DNA of 64,000 bases. Origin: Pelomonas sp. V22 (GTDB lineage Bacteria > Pseudomonadota > Gammaproteobacteria > Burkholderiales > Burkholderiaceae_C). The position numbers and the translations under genes were made by a program. The notes under the pieces were generated by a model that saw only the letters and a program-made list of their open reading frames with translations, was not told where the DNA came from and ran no database searches. The DNA lies in assembly GCF_030014915.1 (NCBI RefSeq), contig NZ_JAGIXS010000006.1, positions 302,779 to 366,778 on the forward strand, given 5' to 3'. Shown piece after piece: positions 30,257-38,653 of this stretch. Positions within the stretch are counted from its first letter, which is position 1; every line of letters starts with the position of its first letter.

Positions 30257-30778
30257 ATGAAACGTCGGCAGTTGCTCAAGACCGGGGCGCTGCTGACAGC
30301 GCCCACCCTGCTCACTGGCTGCCAGGGAGATCTGGTGGCACCGTTCAGCAATTGGCGTGAGGCCCAGAAGGCCGTGCTGGAACTGCGCTTTCGCGAGCCC
30401 AAGCCGCAAGGCACGAGCTGGGCGTTGACGCAGATCCTGCAGCACTTGGCGCAGAGCATCGAGTATTCGATGAGCGGCTTCCCGGAGCCCAAGTCGCGCT
30501 TCTTCCAGGTCACGGCCGGCAACACGGCTTTCGCCTTCTTCGATGCTCGCGGCAAGATGAGCCATTCGCTCGAAGAGCCCATCCCCGGCGCGCCGGCGCT
30601 CGATGCCAATCACAGCGTCAAGGGTTCCATCCAGCGCCTGCTCGATGCGATGGACGCCTTTGCATCCTTCAAGAGCGAGCTGAAACCGCACTTCGCCTAC
30701 GGCCCGCTGACGCGCGCGCAGTACGAGCGCGCCCATTTGATGCACCTGGCCAACCACTGGCAGCAACTCGGGGGCTGA
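30257..30778 (+). CDS. DUF1569 lipoprotein with twin-arginine-like N-terminus
   Basis: A 173-residue protein starting MKRRQLLKTGALLTAPTLLTGC, with a lipobox (LLTGC) and two Arg in a Tat-like position. The rest is a DinB-superfamily-like helical bundle of DUF1569 type, with HSVKGSIQRLLDAMDAF, LKPHFAYGPLTRAQYERAHLMHL and a His near the end (ANHWQQL). Metal binding by His residues is typical of the superfamily. Its role beside beta-oxidation genes is unknown. It is 27 nt from fadA and 37 nt from the enoyl-CoA hydratase, probably in the same operon. Confidence 0.83.
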   Translation: MKRRQLLKTGALLTAPTLLTGCQGDLVAPFSNWREAQKAVLELRFREPKPQGTSWALTQILQHLAQSIEYSMSGFPEPKSRFFQVTAGNTAFAFFDARGKMSHSLEEPIPGAPALDANHSVKGSIQRLLDAMDAFASFKSELKPHFAYGPLTRAQYERAHLMHLANHWQQLGG

Positions 30779-30815
30779 GCCTGGCCCCGCATTCCCGATT
30801 CAGGAGACAAGCAAG

Positions 30816-31580
30816 ATGAGCATCAAGACCGCCACCGTCAACGGTGTTGCCACCATTGAAATCGCCCGCCCCGAGAAGAAGAACGCGCTGACCCGCGCGA
30901 TGTACCAGGCCATGGCCGACGCCCTGGTCGCCGTGAACGCCGACAAGGCCGTTCGCGCCGTGCTGATCCAGGGCCAGCCTTCGATCTTCACGTCGGGCAA
31001 CGACATCGAGGACTTCATGGGCAGCCCGCCGCGCGACACCGATGCGCCGGTCTTCCAGTTCATGCGCGCGCTGCTCGGTTGCGAGAAGCCGGTGATCGCC
31101 GCCGTGAACGGCGCCGCCATCGGCATCGGAACCACGATGCTGCTGCATTGCGACTTCGTCTATGTGGCCGACGATGCCCGCCTGGCCATGCCCTTCGTGA
31201 GCCTGGGCCTCGTGCCCGAGTTCGCTTCCAGCCTGGTGGTGCCGAGCCTGATGGGCAACCGCCGCGCGGCCGAGAAGCTGCTGCTCGGCGACCCCTTCAC
31301 CGGCGAGCAGGCCGTGGAATGCGGCATCGCCAACGCGGTGTTGCCGGCTGCCGAGGTCGTCGCTCACGCACGCCGCGTGGCCGAGCGCTTCAACAACCTG
31401 GCGCCTAGTGCCGTGCGCGAAAGCAAGCGTCTGATGCGCAGCCACAGCGCCGAGCAGGTGCGTGCGGCGCTTGAAAAGGAAGCCGAGATCTTCGCAGCCC
31501 GTCTGCGCAGCCCTGAGGCCACCGAGGCCTTCCAGGCCTTCTTCCAGAAGCGCGCGCCGGACTTCTCCAAGTTCGACTGA
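30816..31580 (+). CDS. Enoyl-CoA hydratase/isomerase
   Basis: A 254-residue crotonase-family protein. It has FTSGNDIEDF (CoA/oxyanion region), AVNGAAIGIGTTMLLHCDFVY and FVSLGLVPEFASSLVVPSLM. The position of the catalytic Glu expected in the second motif is occupied by LVPEFASS. It could be a hydratase or a delta3-delta2-enoyl-CoA isomerase; the sequence alone does not decide. It is the last gene of the beta-oxidation cluster. Confidence 0.92.
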   Translation: MSIKTATVNGVATIEIARPEKKNALTRAMYQAMADALVAVNADKAVRAVLIQGQPSIFTSGNDIEDFMGSPPRDTDAPVFQFMRALLGCEKPVIAAVNGAAIGIGTTMLLHCDFVYVADDARLAMPFVSLGLVPEFASSLVVPSLMGNRRAAEKLLLGDPFTGEQAVECGIANAVLPAAEVVAHARRVAERFNNLAPSAVRESKRLMRSHSAEQVRAALEKEAEIFAARLRSPEATEAFQAFFQKRAPDFSKFD

Positions 31581-31591
31581 GATGATGCTGC

Positions 31592-31660
31592 CCCCACGTT
31601 CGCTCCGCTCTCTGCCCCCCGAGGGGGCGCCAGCGCCCTTGGGGCGGCCCTGCGGGCGCT
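31592..31660. repeat. GC-rich hairpin cluster of the Burkholderiales dispersed type
   Basis: The stretch holds consecutive short hairpins (GCCCCC-CGAG-GGGGC, then GGGCGC-type arms) ending right at the next gene's start. It resembles the dispersed CTGCCCCC-GAGGGGGC elements scattered between genes in this order, and may also act as a weak terminator after the enoyl-CoA hydratase gene. A second copy was not found in this window. Confidence 0.5.
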
Positions 31661-31661
31661 G

Positions 31662-32399
31662 ATGCTGACATTTGCCAAGATCGCGCTGGCGCCGCTGCTG
31701 CTGTGGCAGGGCGCTCGCGTGCGCCGCCAGGCGCTGCGCCTGCCTGAGGCCGAGGGCGCGCGCGCCGGCATGGCCGGCAGCGGCGAGCTGAAGCTCAGGC
31801 TGCTGATCGTTGGCGATTCCTCAGGGGCTGGCGTTGGCGCGGCGACGCAGAGCGAGGCGCTGGCTGGCCGCTTGTCGGCTGCATTGGCCAAGCGCCTCGA
31901 CGGCAGCGTGCATTGGCAATTGCTGGCCCGCACCGGCAACCGCACGGCCGACAGCCTTCAGCAGCTGCGGGTCGCCACGCTGGAGCCGGCCGATCTGATG
32001 GTCACGGCCCTGGGCGTCAACGATGCGGTGAGCCAAGTCGGCGCCCGACTCTGGGCTCGACAACTCGATGAGCTGCATCAGTTGGCCGCGCAGCGCTGCG
32101 GTGTTCGCTTCACGCTGCACAGCGCGGTGCCGCCCATGCATGCCTTTCCCTTGCTGCCCCAGCCCTTGCGTTGGCTGCTCGGTGCCCATGCCCTGCGCCT
32201 GAACCGAGCGCTGGCCCGCAGCGTGCTGGGCAGCGTCGAGCGGGGCGTGCAGGCCTTGCCGCCGCATCTGCACCTCTCCGATCAGGCGGCCCTCCTGATG
32301 GCGCGGGACGGCTTCCATCCCAATCCCGAGGGCTACCGGCTCTGGGCCGACACGCTCGCCGACCGCATCGCCCGTCAGATCACGTTGAGCTCGCGGTAG
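31662..32399 (+). CDS. SGNH/GDSL-type hydrolase
   Basis: A 245-residue SGNH hydrolase. Block I is LLIVGDSSGAGVGA with nucleophile Ser (about residue 51), block III is VTALGVNDAV with Asn, and block V is DGFHPNPEGY with the catalytic Asp-His. The N-terminus LTFAKIALAPLLLWQG is hydrophobic and could anchor it in the membrane. The substrate (lipid ester or carbohydrate acetate) cannot be told. Its 3' end overlaps the convergent oxidoreductase gene by 25 bp. Confidence 0.88.
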   Translation: MLTFAKIALAPLLLWQGARVRRQALRLPEAEGARAGMAGSGELKLRLLIVGDSSGAGVGAATQSEALAGRLSAALAKRLDGSVHWQLLARTGNRTADSLQQLRVATLEPADLMVTALGVNDAVSQVGARLWARQLDELHQLAAQRCGVRFTLHSAVPPMHAFPLLPQPLRWLLGAHALRLNRALARSVLGSVERGVQALPPHLHLSDQAALLMARDGFHPNPEGYRLWADTLADRIARQITLSSR

Positions 32400-33502
32400 G
32401 GTTGGTTGGCCGCGATGCGGTCCGGCGAGAGCGGACTCAAATCCAGGCTCTGATAGTGGCCGGCGGCGATCAACTCGGCGAGCCCCCGGCCCACGCCCGG
32501 CGCATGTTGCAGGCCATGACCAGAGAAGCCGCAGGCGAGGAACAGGTTGGGGCAGGCGGCCATCGGGCCGACCAGGCCGTTGTGGTCGAAGGTGTTCATC
32601 TCGTAGTAGCCGGCCCAGGCGCGCTGCAGGCGCAGCGACTCGAAGCCGGGCACGCGCTCGGCCAGGGCAGGCCAGAGCCGTTCTTCAAACAGGTTCGCTT
32701 CCGGGTCCAGCGGCAGGTCAGGGCTGTCGTCGAGCGGCTCGCCGCCGCAAATGAACTGCCCCTCGCCCTCGGGCCTGAACCACAGGCCGGACGGATCGAT
32801 GACCAGCGGGCTGCCCGGCGCCCATTCGGGGCTGCGGAAGACGTAGACGCTGCGGCGCCTGGCCTCGACCGGCACCTGCAGGCCGGCCGTGGCCGCGAGC
32901 TTGCCAGACCAGGCACCGCAGGCCAGCAGGTAGAGATCGGCTTGCAACACGCCGGCCTCGGTGCGCACGCCGCCGATGCAGCCCTTGCCGTCGCGCAGCA
33001 ACTCCAGCGCTTCGCCGCTCAGGTATTCGGCGCCGGCCGCCAGGGCCTGGCGGCGCAAGGCCATCAAGAGGCCCCAGCCGTCGAACCAGCCTTCGCCGCT
33101 GCGGCCGAAGGCGCCGAGGGCCAGGTCTTGCGTGGCAAGCCAGGGCCAGCGTGTCTGCAACTGTGCCGGTTCCAGCAACCCGATGTCGGCGCCGCAGCGG
33201 GCCTGTACCTCATGCAGCTCGCGCAGCTGCTGCGGCTCACGCGCCAGGTACAGGTAACCGCCTTCGACGAATTGGGCTTCGTCGCCCAGGCTGCGCAGGA
33301 ATTGCAGTCCGTACTGCGACAGCGCGATGTTCAGCGGGCTCGTGAACTGCTGGCGTATCGAGGCGGCGGAGAGGGCGGAGGAGGCCCGTGCATAGCTCGG
33401 GTCGCGCTCCAGCACGCGCACCCGCCAGCCCTGCTGCGAGGCCAGCTTGGCGGCGACGGCCGAGCCCATGGCCCCGCCGCCAATCACCAGCAACTCAGGC
33501 AT
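32375..33502 (-). CDS. FAD-dependent oxidoreductase (DAO family)
   Basis: A 375-residue D-amino-acid-oxidase-like flavoprotein. The dinucleotide loop VIGGGAMGSAVAAKLASQQG is at the N-terminus. CGFSGHGLQHAPGVGRGLAELI at the C-terminus is the FAD-binding motif of glycine/sarcosine-oxidase-like enzymes. The substrate is probably an amine or amino acid (inference). It overlaps the thioesterase stop by 8 bp upstream and the SGNH gene tail at its 3' end. Confidence 0.9.
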   Translation of the reverse strand: MPELLVIGGGAMGSAVAAKLASQQGWRVRVLERDPSYARASSALSAASIRQQFTSPLNIALSQYGLQFLRSLGDEAQFVEGGYLYLAREPQQLRELHEVQARCGADIGLLEPAQLQTRWPWLATQDLALGAFGRSGEGWFDGWGLLMALRRQALAAGAEYLSGEALELLRDGKGCIGGVRTEAGVLQADLYLLACGAWSGKLAATAGLQVPVEARRRSVYVFRSPEWAPGSPLVIDPSGLWFRPEGEGQFICGGEPLDDSPDLPLDPEANLFEERLWPALAERVPGFESLRLQRAWAGYYEMNTFDHNGLVGPMAACPNLFLACGFSGHGLQHAPGVGRGLAELIAAGHYQSLDLSPLSPDRIAANQPYRELNVI

Positions 33503-33896
33503 GCTGGTCGATCTGGCGCGGCTTGCCTTCCTTGTCGATGGCCACGAAGGTCAGGTTGGCCTCGGTGACCTTGACCACATGTGGGTTGGCCGGATTGCGC
33601 TCGGCGATGACCTCCACATGCACGGTGATCGAGGTGCGGCCCACGCGCACCACCGAGGCATAGAAGGACAGCAGGTCGCCGATGGACACCGGCTGCTTGA
33701 ACACGAACTCGTTCACCGCCACCGTGGCCACGCGACCGCGCGAGATGCGGGCCGGCAGCACCGAGCCGGCGATGTCGACCTGGGCCATGATCCAGCCGCC
33801 GAACACGTCGCCGTTGTGGTTGGCGTCGGCCGGCATGGGCATCACGCGCAGCACCAGTTCGCGCTGATCGGGGATGGTGCTGGGCGTGTCAGTCAT
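33495..33896 (-). CDS. Acyl-CoA thioesterase (YciA-like hot-dog)
   Basis: A 133-residue hot-dog thioesterase. The pattern ANHNGDVFGGWIMAQVDIAG at about residues 25-44 carries the conserved Asn/Asp, followed by VNEFVFKQPVSIGDLLSFYA. This is the acyl-CoA hydrolase type that regulates intracellular acyl-CoA. The gene overlaps the FAD oxidoreductase gene by 8 bp. It is divergent from the Atm1 exporter. Confidence 0.92.
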   Translation of the reverse strand: MTDTPSTIPDQRELVLRVMPMPADANHNGDVFGGWIMAQVDIAGSVLPARISRGRVATVAVNEFVFKQPVSIGDLLSFYASVVRVGRTSITVHVEVIAERNPANPHVVKVTEANLTFVAIDKEGKPRQIDQHA

Positions 33897-33991
33897 GGCG
33901 GTGCTTGGATCGAAAGTGAGAACGGCCTGATTGTCGATCAGCCAAGCCTGACAATGGCTCTCTGCAGTTTCAGCTCAGCCCCACGCCGCCC

Positions 33992-35836
33992 ATGTCTTCA
34001 CGCCAGCCCGCCCTGCCAGCCATCGCCCCGCCTGCGAGCAGCGCCGCCCCGCGCTCCGACTGGTCCACCATAGGCAAGCTGCTGCCCTACCTCTGGCAGT
34101 ACCGCTGGCGCGTCAGCCTGGCCCTCGCGTTCATGGTGGCGGCCAAGCTCAGCAATGTGGGCGTGCCGCTTTTGCTGAAGCGGCTGATCGACAGCCTGAC
34201 GATCAAGCCAGGCTCGGTGGAATCCATGCTGGTGCTCCCGCTGGGCCTCTTGATCGCCTATGGCGGCCTGCGGCTCTCGACCTCGCTGTTCACCGAACTG
34301 CGCGAGCTGATCTTCGCGAAGGCCACCGAGGGCACTTCGCGCAGCATCTCTCTGCAGGTGTTCCGCCATCTGCATGACCTGAGCCTGCGCTTCCACCTGG
34401 AGCGCCAGACCGGCGGCATGACACGCGACATCGAGCGTGGCACGCGGGCCGTGCATTCGCTGATCTCCTATTCGCTCTACAGCATCTTCCCCACGCTGAT
34501 CGAGGTGGCCCTGGTGCTGGGCCTGCTGTCCACGCAGTTCGATCTCTGGTTCGCCGGCATCACGGTGGCGGCCCTGGTGCTCTACATCGCCTTCACCGTC
34601 ACGGTGACCGAGTGGCGCACCAAGTTCCGCAAGACCATGAACGAGCTCGATTCGACGGCGCACAGCCGGGCCATCGATTCGCTCTTGAACTACGAGACGG
34701 TCAAGTACTTCAACAACGAGGACTTCGAGGCCCGCCGCTACGACGAGAGCCTGGAGAAACTGCGCCGCGCCCAGCTGAAGTCTCAGAGCACGCTGTCCAT
34801 GCTCAACACCGGCCAGCAGTTGATCATCGCCACGGCCCTCGTACTGATGCTGTGGCGGGCCACCGAGGGCGTGGTCGCGGGGCGCTTGAGCCTTGGCGAC
34901 CTGGTGATGATCAATGCCTTCATGATCCAGCTCTACATCCCCTTGAACTTCCTCGGGGTGATCTACCGCGAGATCAAGCAGGGGCTGGCGGACCTGGAGA
35001 AGATGTTTGTCCTGCTGGAGCGCGAGCGCGAGGTGGCCGATCAAGCCGGCGCTCAGCCGCTGCAGCTCAAGGACGCGGCCGTGCGTTTCGAGCAGGTGGA
35101 CTTTGCCTACGAGGCGGCGCGGCCCATCCTGCATGGCGTGTCCTTCGAGATCCCGGCCGGCAAGAAGGTGGCGGTGGTGGGGCCGAGCGGCTCGGGCAAG
35201 AGCACGCTGGCGCGCCTGCTCTACCGCTTCTATGACGTGGGCGCCGGCCGCATCAGCATCGACGGCCAGGCCATCTCGGCCGTGACCCAGGGCTCGCTGC
35301 GCCAGGCCATTGGCATCGTCCCGCAGGACACGGTGCTGTTCAACGAAAGCATCGCCTACAACATCGCCTATGGCCGGCCCGGCGCCAGCCGCGAGGAGGT
35401 CGAGGCGGCAGCGCGGGCGGCGCACATCCACGATTTCATCCAGGGCCTGCCCAAGGGCTACGACACCATGGTCGGCGAGCGCGGCCTCAAGCTTTCGGGG
35501 GGCGAGAAGCAGCGCGTGGCGATCGCCCGCACGCTCTTGAAGAACCCGCCCATCCTGATCTTCGACGAGGCCACCTCGGCCCTGGATTCACGCAACGAGC
35601 GGGCCATCCAGGCCGAGCTGGAGGCGGCGGCCCAGGACAAGACGGTGCTGGTGGTGGCGCACCGGCTGTCCACCGTCGTCGATGCCCACGAGATCCTGGT
35701 GCTGGAGGCGGGCCGCATCATCGAGCGCGGCAGCCACGGCGCCCTGCTGGCAAAAGAGGGCCGCTATGCCCAGATGTGGCGGCTGCAGCAGCAGGGGGGC
35801 TCAGTGGCAGCCACTGCGGCGCAGGCGGCGGAATAA
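33992..35836 (+). CDS. Atm1/HMT1-type ABC exporter (fused permease-ATPase)
   Basis: A 614-residue half-transporter. Six membrane segments (about residues 40-320) include the family segments DIERGTRAVHSLISYSLYSI and LLNYETVKYFNNEDFEARRY, hallmarks of mitochondrial Atm1-like exporters. The ATPase domain has Walker [10 protein letters not shown], signature LKLSGGEKQRVAIAR and Walker B ILIFDEATSALD. Relatives export glutathione conjugates or metal-thiol complexes; the exact cargo here is inference. A GC-rich terminator follows directly. Confidence 0.93.
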   Translation: MSSRQPALPAIAPPASSAAPRSDWSTIGKLLPYLWQYRWRVSLALAFMVAAKLSNVGVPLLLKRLIDSLTIKPGSVESMLVLPLGLLIAYGGLRLSTSLFTELRELIFAKATEGTSRSISLQVFRHLHDLSLRFHLERQTGGMTRDIERGTRAVHSLISYSLYSIFPTLIEVALVLGLLSTQFDLWFAGITVAALVLYIAFTVTVTEWRTKFRKTMNELDSTAHSRAIDSLLNYETVKYFNNEDFEARRYDESLEKLRRAQLKSQSTLSMLNTGQQLIIATALVLMLWRATEGVVAGRLSLGDLVMINAFMIQLYIPLNFLGVIYREIKQGLADLEKMFVLLEREREVADQAGAQPLQLKDAAVRFEQVDFAYEAARPILHGVSFEIPAGKKVAVVGPSGSGKSTLARLLYRFYDVGAGRISIDGQAISAVTQGSLRQAIGIVPQDTVLFNESIAYNIAYGRPGASREEVEAAARAAHIHDFIQGLPKGYDTMVGERGLKLSGGEKQRVAIARTLLKNPPILIFDEATSALDSRNERAIQAELEAAAQDKTVLVVAHRLSTVVDAHEILVLEAGRIIERGSHGALLAKEGRYAQMWRLQQQGGSVAATAAQAAE

Positions 35837-35837
35837 G

Positions 35838-35862
35838 AAAAGCCCGCCGGAGGCGGGCTTTG
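35838..35862 (+). terminator. Intrinsic terminator after the ABC exporter
   Basis: The perfect stem AAAGCCCGCC-GGA-GGCGGGCTTT begins one base after the exporter stop codon, with A and T runs on either side. It can therefore serve both this gene and the convergent PEP-CTERM gene. Confidence 0.85.
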
Positions 35863-35882
35863 TCGCGCGAGCGCTTGCGCTC

Positions 35883-36554
35883 TCAGCGCTTGCGGCGGCG
35901 GCTGATGGCCAGGGCGCCCAGGGCGGCCAGGGTGAGGGCGGCGCCGGCGGGTTCCGGCACATCGCCACCACCGGTACCCGAAGGCAGGTCACCGAAGATG
36001 ATGTTGTCGAAGAAGTAGACGGCATCCGGGCCGCTGATCACGATCGAGTGAGCGATGTTCTTGCCCAGGTCGATGTTGATGCTCTCCCACTTGCACGCGA
36101 TGCCTGCGGCACAGCCGGTCTGAGCCACATCGGAGAAGGCGCCGCTGGAGCCCAGCAGGTCACCGCTGCCGTCCTTGCCGCTGAACACCTGCACGCCGGT
36201 GCCGCCCCAGCTGTCGATGGTGGTGTACAGCATCTGAAAAACGGTGCTGAAGCCGGCGTCCAGGTTGATCACCAACTGCCCGGGGTCACCGTTTTCGATG
36301 TCAGCGGAGTTGAAGAACAAGGCGACATTGTTGGTCGGGTGGGTGGCGTCCACCTGACCCTCAAACTTGCCCAGGCCGCCGGCCGACTTCGCGCCATAGG
36401 TGAACGGGCTGCCGACGAAGGTGATGCCCGGATAAGGATTGCCCAGGGCTGCGAAGGTGGTGCCGCGCTCCTCGAAGGTCAGCTCGACGCCCGCGCTTGC
36501 ACTCAGCGCCGTCGCCATCAGCGCGCAGCAGGCCAGAATTTTGTTGAGCCGCAT
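35883..36554 (-). CDS. PEP-CTERM sorted secreted protein
   Basis: A 223-residue secreted protein. The signal peptide is ACCALMATALSASA. A beta-rich middle has one Cys pair (TGCAAGIACKW). The C-terminal sorting signal has VPEP at about residue 199, then a hydrophobic helix and the basic end SRRRKR. PEP-CTERM proteins are processed by exosortase, which is not encoded in this window. I started at 36554 (MRLNKIL) rather than 24 codons upstream. The function is unknown; it may be a matrix/envelope protein. Confidence 0.88.
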   Translation of the reverse strand: MRLNKILACCALMATALSASAGVELTFEERGTTFAALGNPYPGITFVGSPFTYGAKSAGGLGKFEGQVDATHPTNNVALFFNSADIENGDPGQLVINLDAGFSTVFQMLYTTIDSWGGTGVQVFSGKDGSGDLLGSSGAFSDVAQTGCAAGIACKWESINIDLGKNIAHSIVISGPDAVYFFDNIIFGDLPSGTGGGDVPEPAGAALTLAALGALAISRRRKR

Positions 36555-36673
36555 GGTTCGCTCCGGGTTTGTTGTTGACGCGGTCGCCCGCATGTATCCA
36601 TTCGTGAACCGACTGTACTGAAGCAATGAGGGGGCGGACAGCTGTCTGCCCCCTCCATCTGCGGGGGGGGAAT

Positions 36674-36689
36674 GCCCCGAATGTGGGGC
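36674..36689. promoter_or_regulatory. Inverted repeat upstream of the LysR gene
   Basis: GCCCC-GAATGT-GGGGC lies 16 bp before the LysR-type GTG start, just after an eight-G run. It might be an operator or a translation-affecting hairpin; no known binding motif matches, so the role is uncertain. Confidence 0.35.
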
Positions 36690-36705
36690 CGGCTACACTG
36701 ATCCG

Positions 36706-37635
36706 GTGGAAACCAAATGGCTTGAAGATTTCGTCAGTCTGGCGGAGACGCGCAGCTTCTCGCGCTCGGCCCAGCTGCGCCATGTGACGCAGCCCGCCTT
36801 CTCGCGCCGCATCCAGGCGCTGGAAGCCTGGGCGGGCGTGGACCTGGTCGACCGCTCGTCGTACCCGACGCGCCTGACCGGCGCCGGCGAGACGCTGCTG
36901 GCTCAGGCGGTCGAGATCCTCGGCAATCTGCAGGCCACGCGCAATATGCTGCGCAGCCACCAGTCGGCCGGGCAGGACATGCTCGAGTTCGCCGTGCCGC
37001 ATTCGCTGGCCTTCAGCTTCTTCCCACACTGGCTGATGGACCTGCGCCAGCGCTTCGGTGCCATCAAGAGCCGGCTCAATGCAGCGAACGTGCACGACGC
37101 CATGCTGCAGCTCAGCGAGGGCAACTGCGACCTGCTGATCGTCTACCACCACGCGAGTCAGCCCTTGCAACTGGATCCGGAGCGCTACCAGATGGCTTCG
37201 CTTGGCCATGAAACCCTGGCTGCCTATGCCAAGGCGGACGCCAATGGCCAGCCGATGTTCCGCCTGCCCGGCCACCCGGGGCAGAAGATTCCCTTCCTCA
37301 GCTATGCCTCCGGTGCCTACCTCGGTCGCCTTGTGGAGCTGATTGCCAAGGCCTCGCCCGAACCGCTGAACCTGGATGCCATCTACGAGACCGACATGGC
37401 CGAGGGCCTGAAGGCCATGGCGCTCGAAGGCCATGGCCTGGCCTTCCTGCCAGCCAGCTCCGTTGCCAAGGAGCTCAAGTCTGGTCGCCTGGTGCAGGCT
37501 GCCCTGCCCGGGCAGTACGAGCTGAGCATGGAGCTGCGCATCTACCGCGAGCGGCCCGAGGTGGCCCGCCGGACCAAGCCCGCGGCGCTCGCGCTGTGGG
37601 ATTTCCTGACCGGCAGCGTGGTGGTGGCGGCCTGA
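36706..37635 (+). CDS. LysR-family transcriptional regulator
   Basis: A 309-residue LysR protein. The HTH METKWLEDFVSLAETRSFSRSAQLRHVTQPAFSRRIQALE is in residues 1-40, split here by family spacing, and a two-lobe ligand domain follows. The start is GTG at 36706. It lies 52 bp upstream of the glutamate/aspartate-type transporter genes and on the same strand, so control of that operon is plausible; the effector is unknown. Confidence 0.92.
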   Translation: METKWLEDFVSLAETRSFSRSAQLRHVTQPAFSRRIQALEAWAGVDLVDRSSYPTRLTGAGETLLAQAVEILGNLQATRNMLRSHQSAGQDMLEFAVPHSLAFSFFPHWLMDLRQRFGAIKSRLNAANVHDAMLQLSEGNCDLLIVYHHASQPLQLDPERYQMASLGHETLAAYAKADANGQPMFRLPGHPGQKIPFLSYASGAYLGRLVELIAKASPEPLNLDAIYETDMAEGLKAMALEGHGLAFLPASSVAKELKSGRLVQAALPGQYELSMELRIYRERPEVARRTKPAALALWDFLTGSVVVAA

Positions 37636-37687
37636 GCCGCCACCCTGACAATCCCTTTCTTCCTCCCCCAGACGGAGCCTTCAATCC

Positions 37688-38566
37688 ATGCCGAGCAAGA
37701 AGATGACGATGCTGAACAAGACCCTGCTGGCCATCGGCCTCGTGGCCCTGGCCGCCGGCGCCCAGGCCGAAGACACGCTGAAGAAGATCAAGACGAGCAG
37801 CGCTGTCACCGTGGGCGTGCGTGAGTCTTCCGGCGCGCTGTCCATCACCACCGGCGACAACAAGTACGAAGGCTTCCACGTTGACCTCTGCCGCCATGTG
37901 CTGGCCGACATCAAGAAGCAGCTCGGCCTGCAGAAGCTCGACATCCAGTACCAGGCCGTGACCTCGCAGAATCGCGTGCCCCTGATGCAGGGCGGCAATA
38001 TCGACATCGAGTGCGGATCGACCACCAACAACACGCAGCGCGCCAAGGACGTGGCCTTTGCCGTGACGACCTATGTCACCGAGGTGCGCATGGCTGTCAA
38101 GGCGGCTTCGGGTATCACCTCGATCGCCCAGCTGAACGGCCGCAGCGTCGTCACCACCACAGGCACCACCTCGGTGCAGACCCTGCGCCGCCAGGAGCGC
38201 GCCAGCAACCTCGACTTCAAGGAAGTGGTCGGCAAGGACCACGCCGACAGCTTCCTGCTGCTCGAGTCCGGCCGCGCCGATGCCTTCGTGATGGACGACT
38301 ACATCCTGGCCGGCAACATCGCCCGCGCCAAGAAGCCGGCCGATTTCAAGATCGTCGGTGAAGTGCTGGCGGTCGAGCCCATTGCCATCATGTTCCGCAA
38401 GGACGACCCCGCCTTCAAGAAGGCCGTGGACGACAGCCTCAAGGCGCTGATGAAGAGTGGCGAGATCGAGAAGATGCTGGCCAAGTACGGCGTCACCCCG
38501 AGCGCCGTGACCAAAGCCGCCTGGGCCGCGCCGAACGACAATCCGGCCGAGAGCTACAAGAAGTAA
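37688..38566 (+). CDS. gltI: Glutamate/aspartate-type ABC transporter periplasmic binding protein
   Basis: A 292-residue periplasmic binding protein of family 3. The signal peptide is LLAIGLVALAAGAQA. The mature part starts EDTLKKIKTSSAVTVGVRES and includes GFHVDLCRHVLADIKKQ, LMQGGNIDIECGSTTNN and VMDDYILAGNIA. It closely follows E. coli GltI in length and motifs. An alternative ATG lies six codons downstream. A stem-loop after the stop probably keeps its mRNA more abundant than that of the permease genes. Confidence 0.92.
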   Translation: MPSKKMTMLNKTLLAIGLVALAAGAQAEDTLKKIKTSSAVTVGVRESSGALSITTGDNKYEGFHVDLCRHVLADIKKQLGLQKLDIQYQAVTSQNRVPLMQGGNIDIECGSTTNNTQRAKDVAFAVTTYVTEVRMAVKAASGITSIAQLNGRSVVTTTGTTSVQTLRRQERASNLDFKEVVGKDHADSFLLLESGRADAFVMDDYILAGNIARAKKPADFKIVGEVLAVEPIAIMFRKDDPAFKKAVDDSLKALMKSGEIEKMLAKYGVTPSAVTKAAWAAPNDNPAESYKK

Positions 38567-38600
38567 GGCTCAGCAAGCCCGGCGCGAACAGCGCCGCAAC

Positions 38601-38621
38601 GAGGCCGCCGCCGGCGGCCTC
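38601..38621 (+). promoter_or_regulatory. Intra-operon stem-loop between gltI and the permease genes
   Basis: The sequence GAGGCCGCC-GCC-GGCGGCCTC forms a strong hairpin with no T run, 35 nt after the gltI stop. Such hairpins protect upstream mRNA or partly terminate, matching the need for excess binding protein over membrane components. Confidence 0.6.
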
Positions 38622-38653
38622 TCGCATTTGACGGACAAGAAGAAAGGCTAGCG

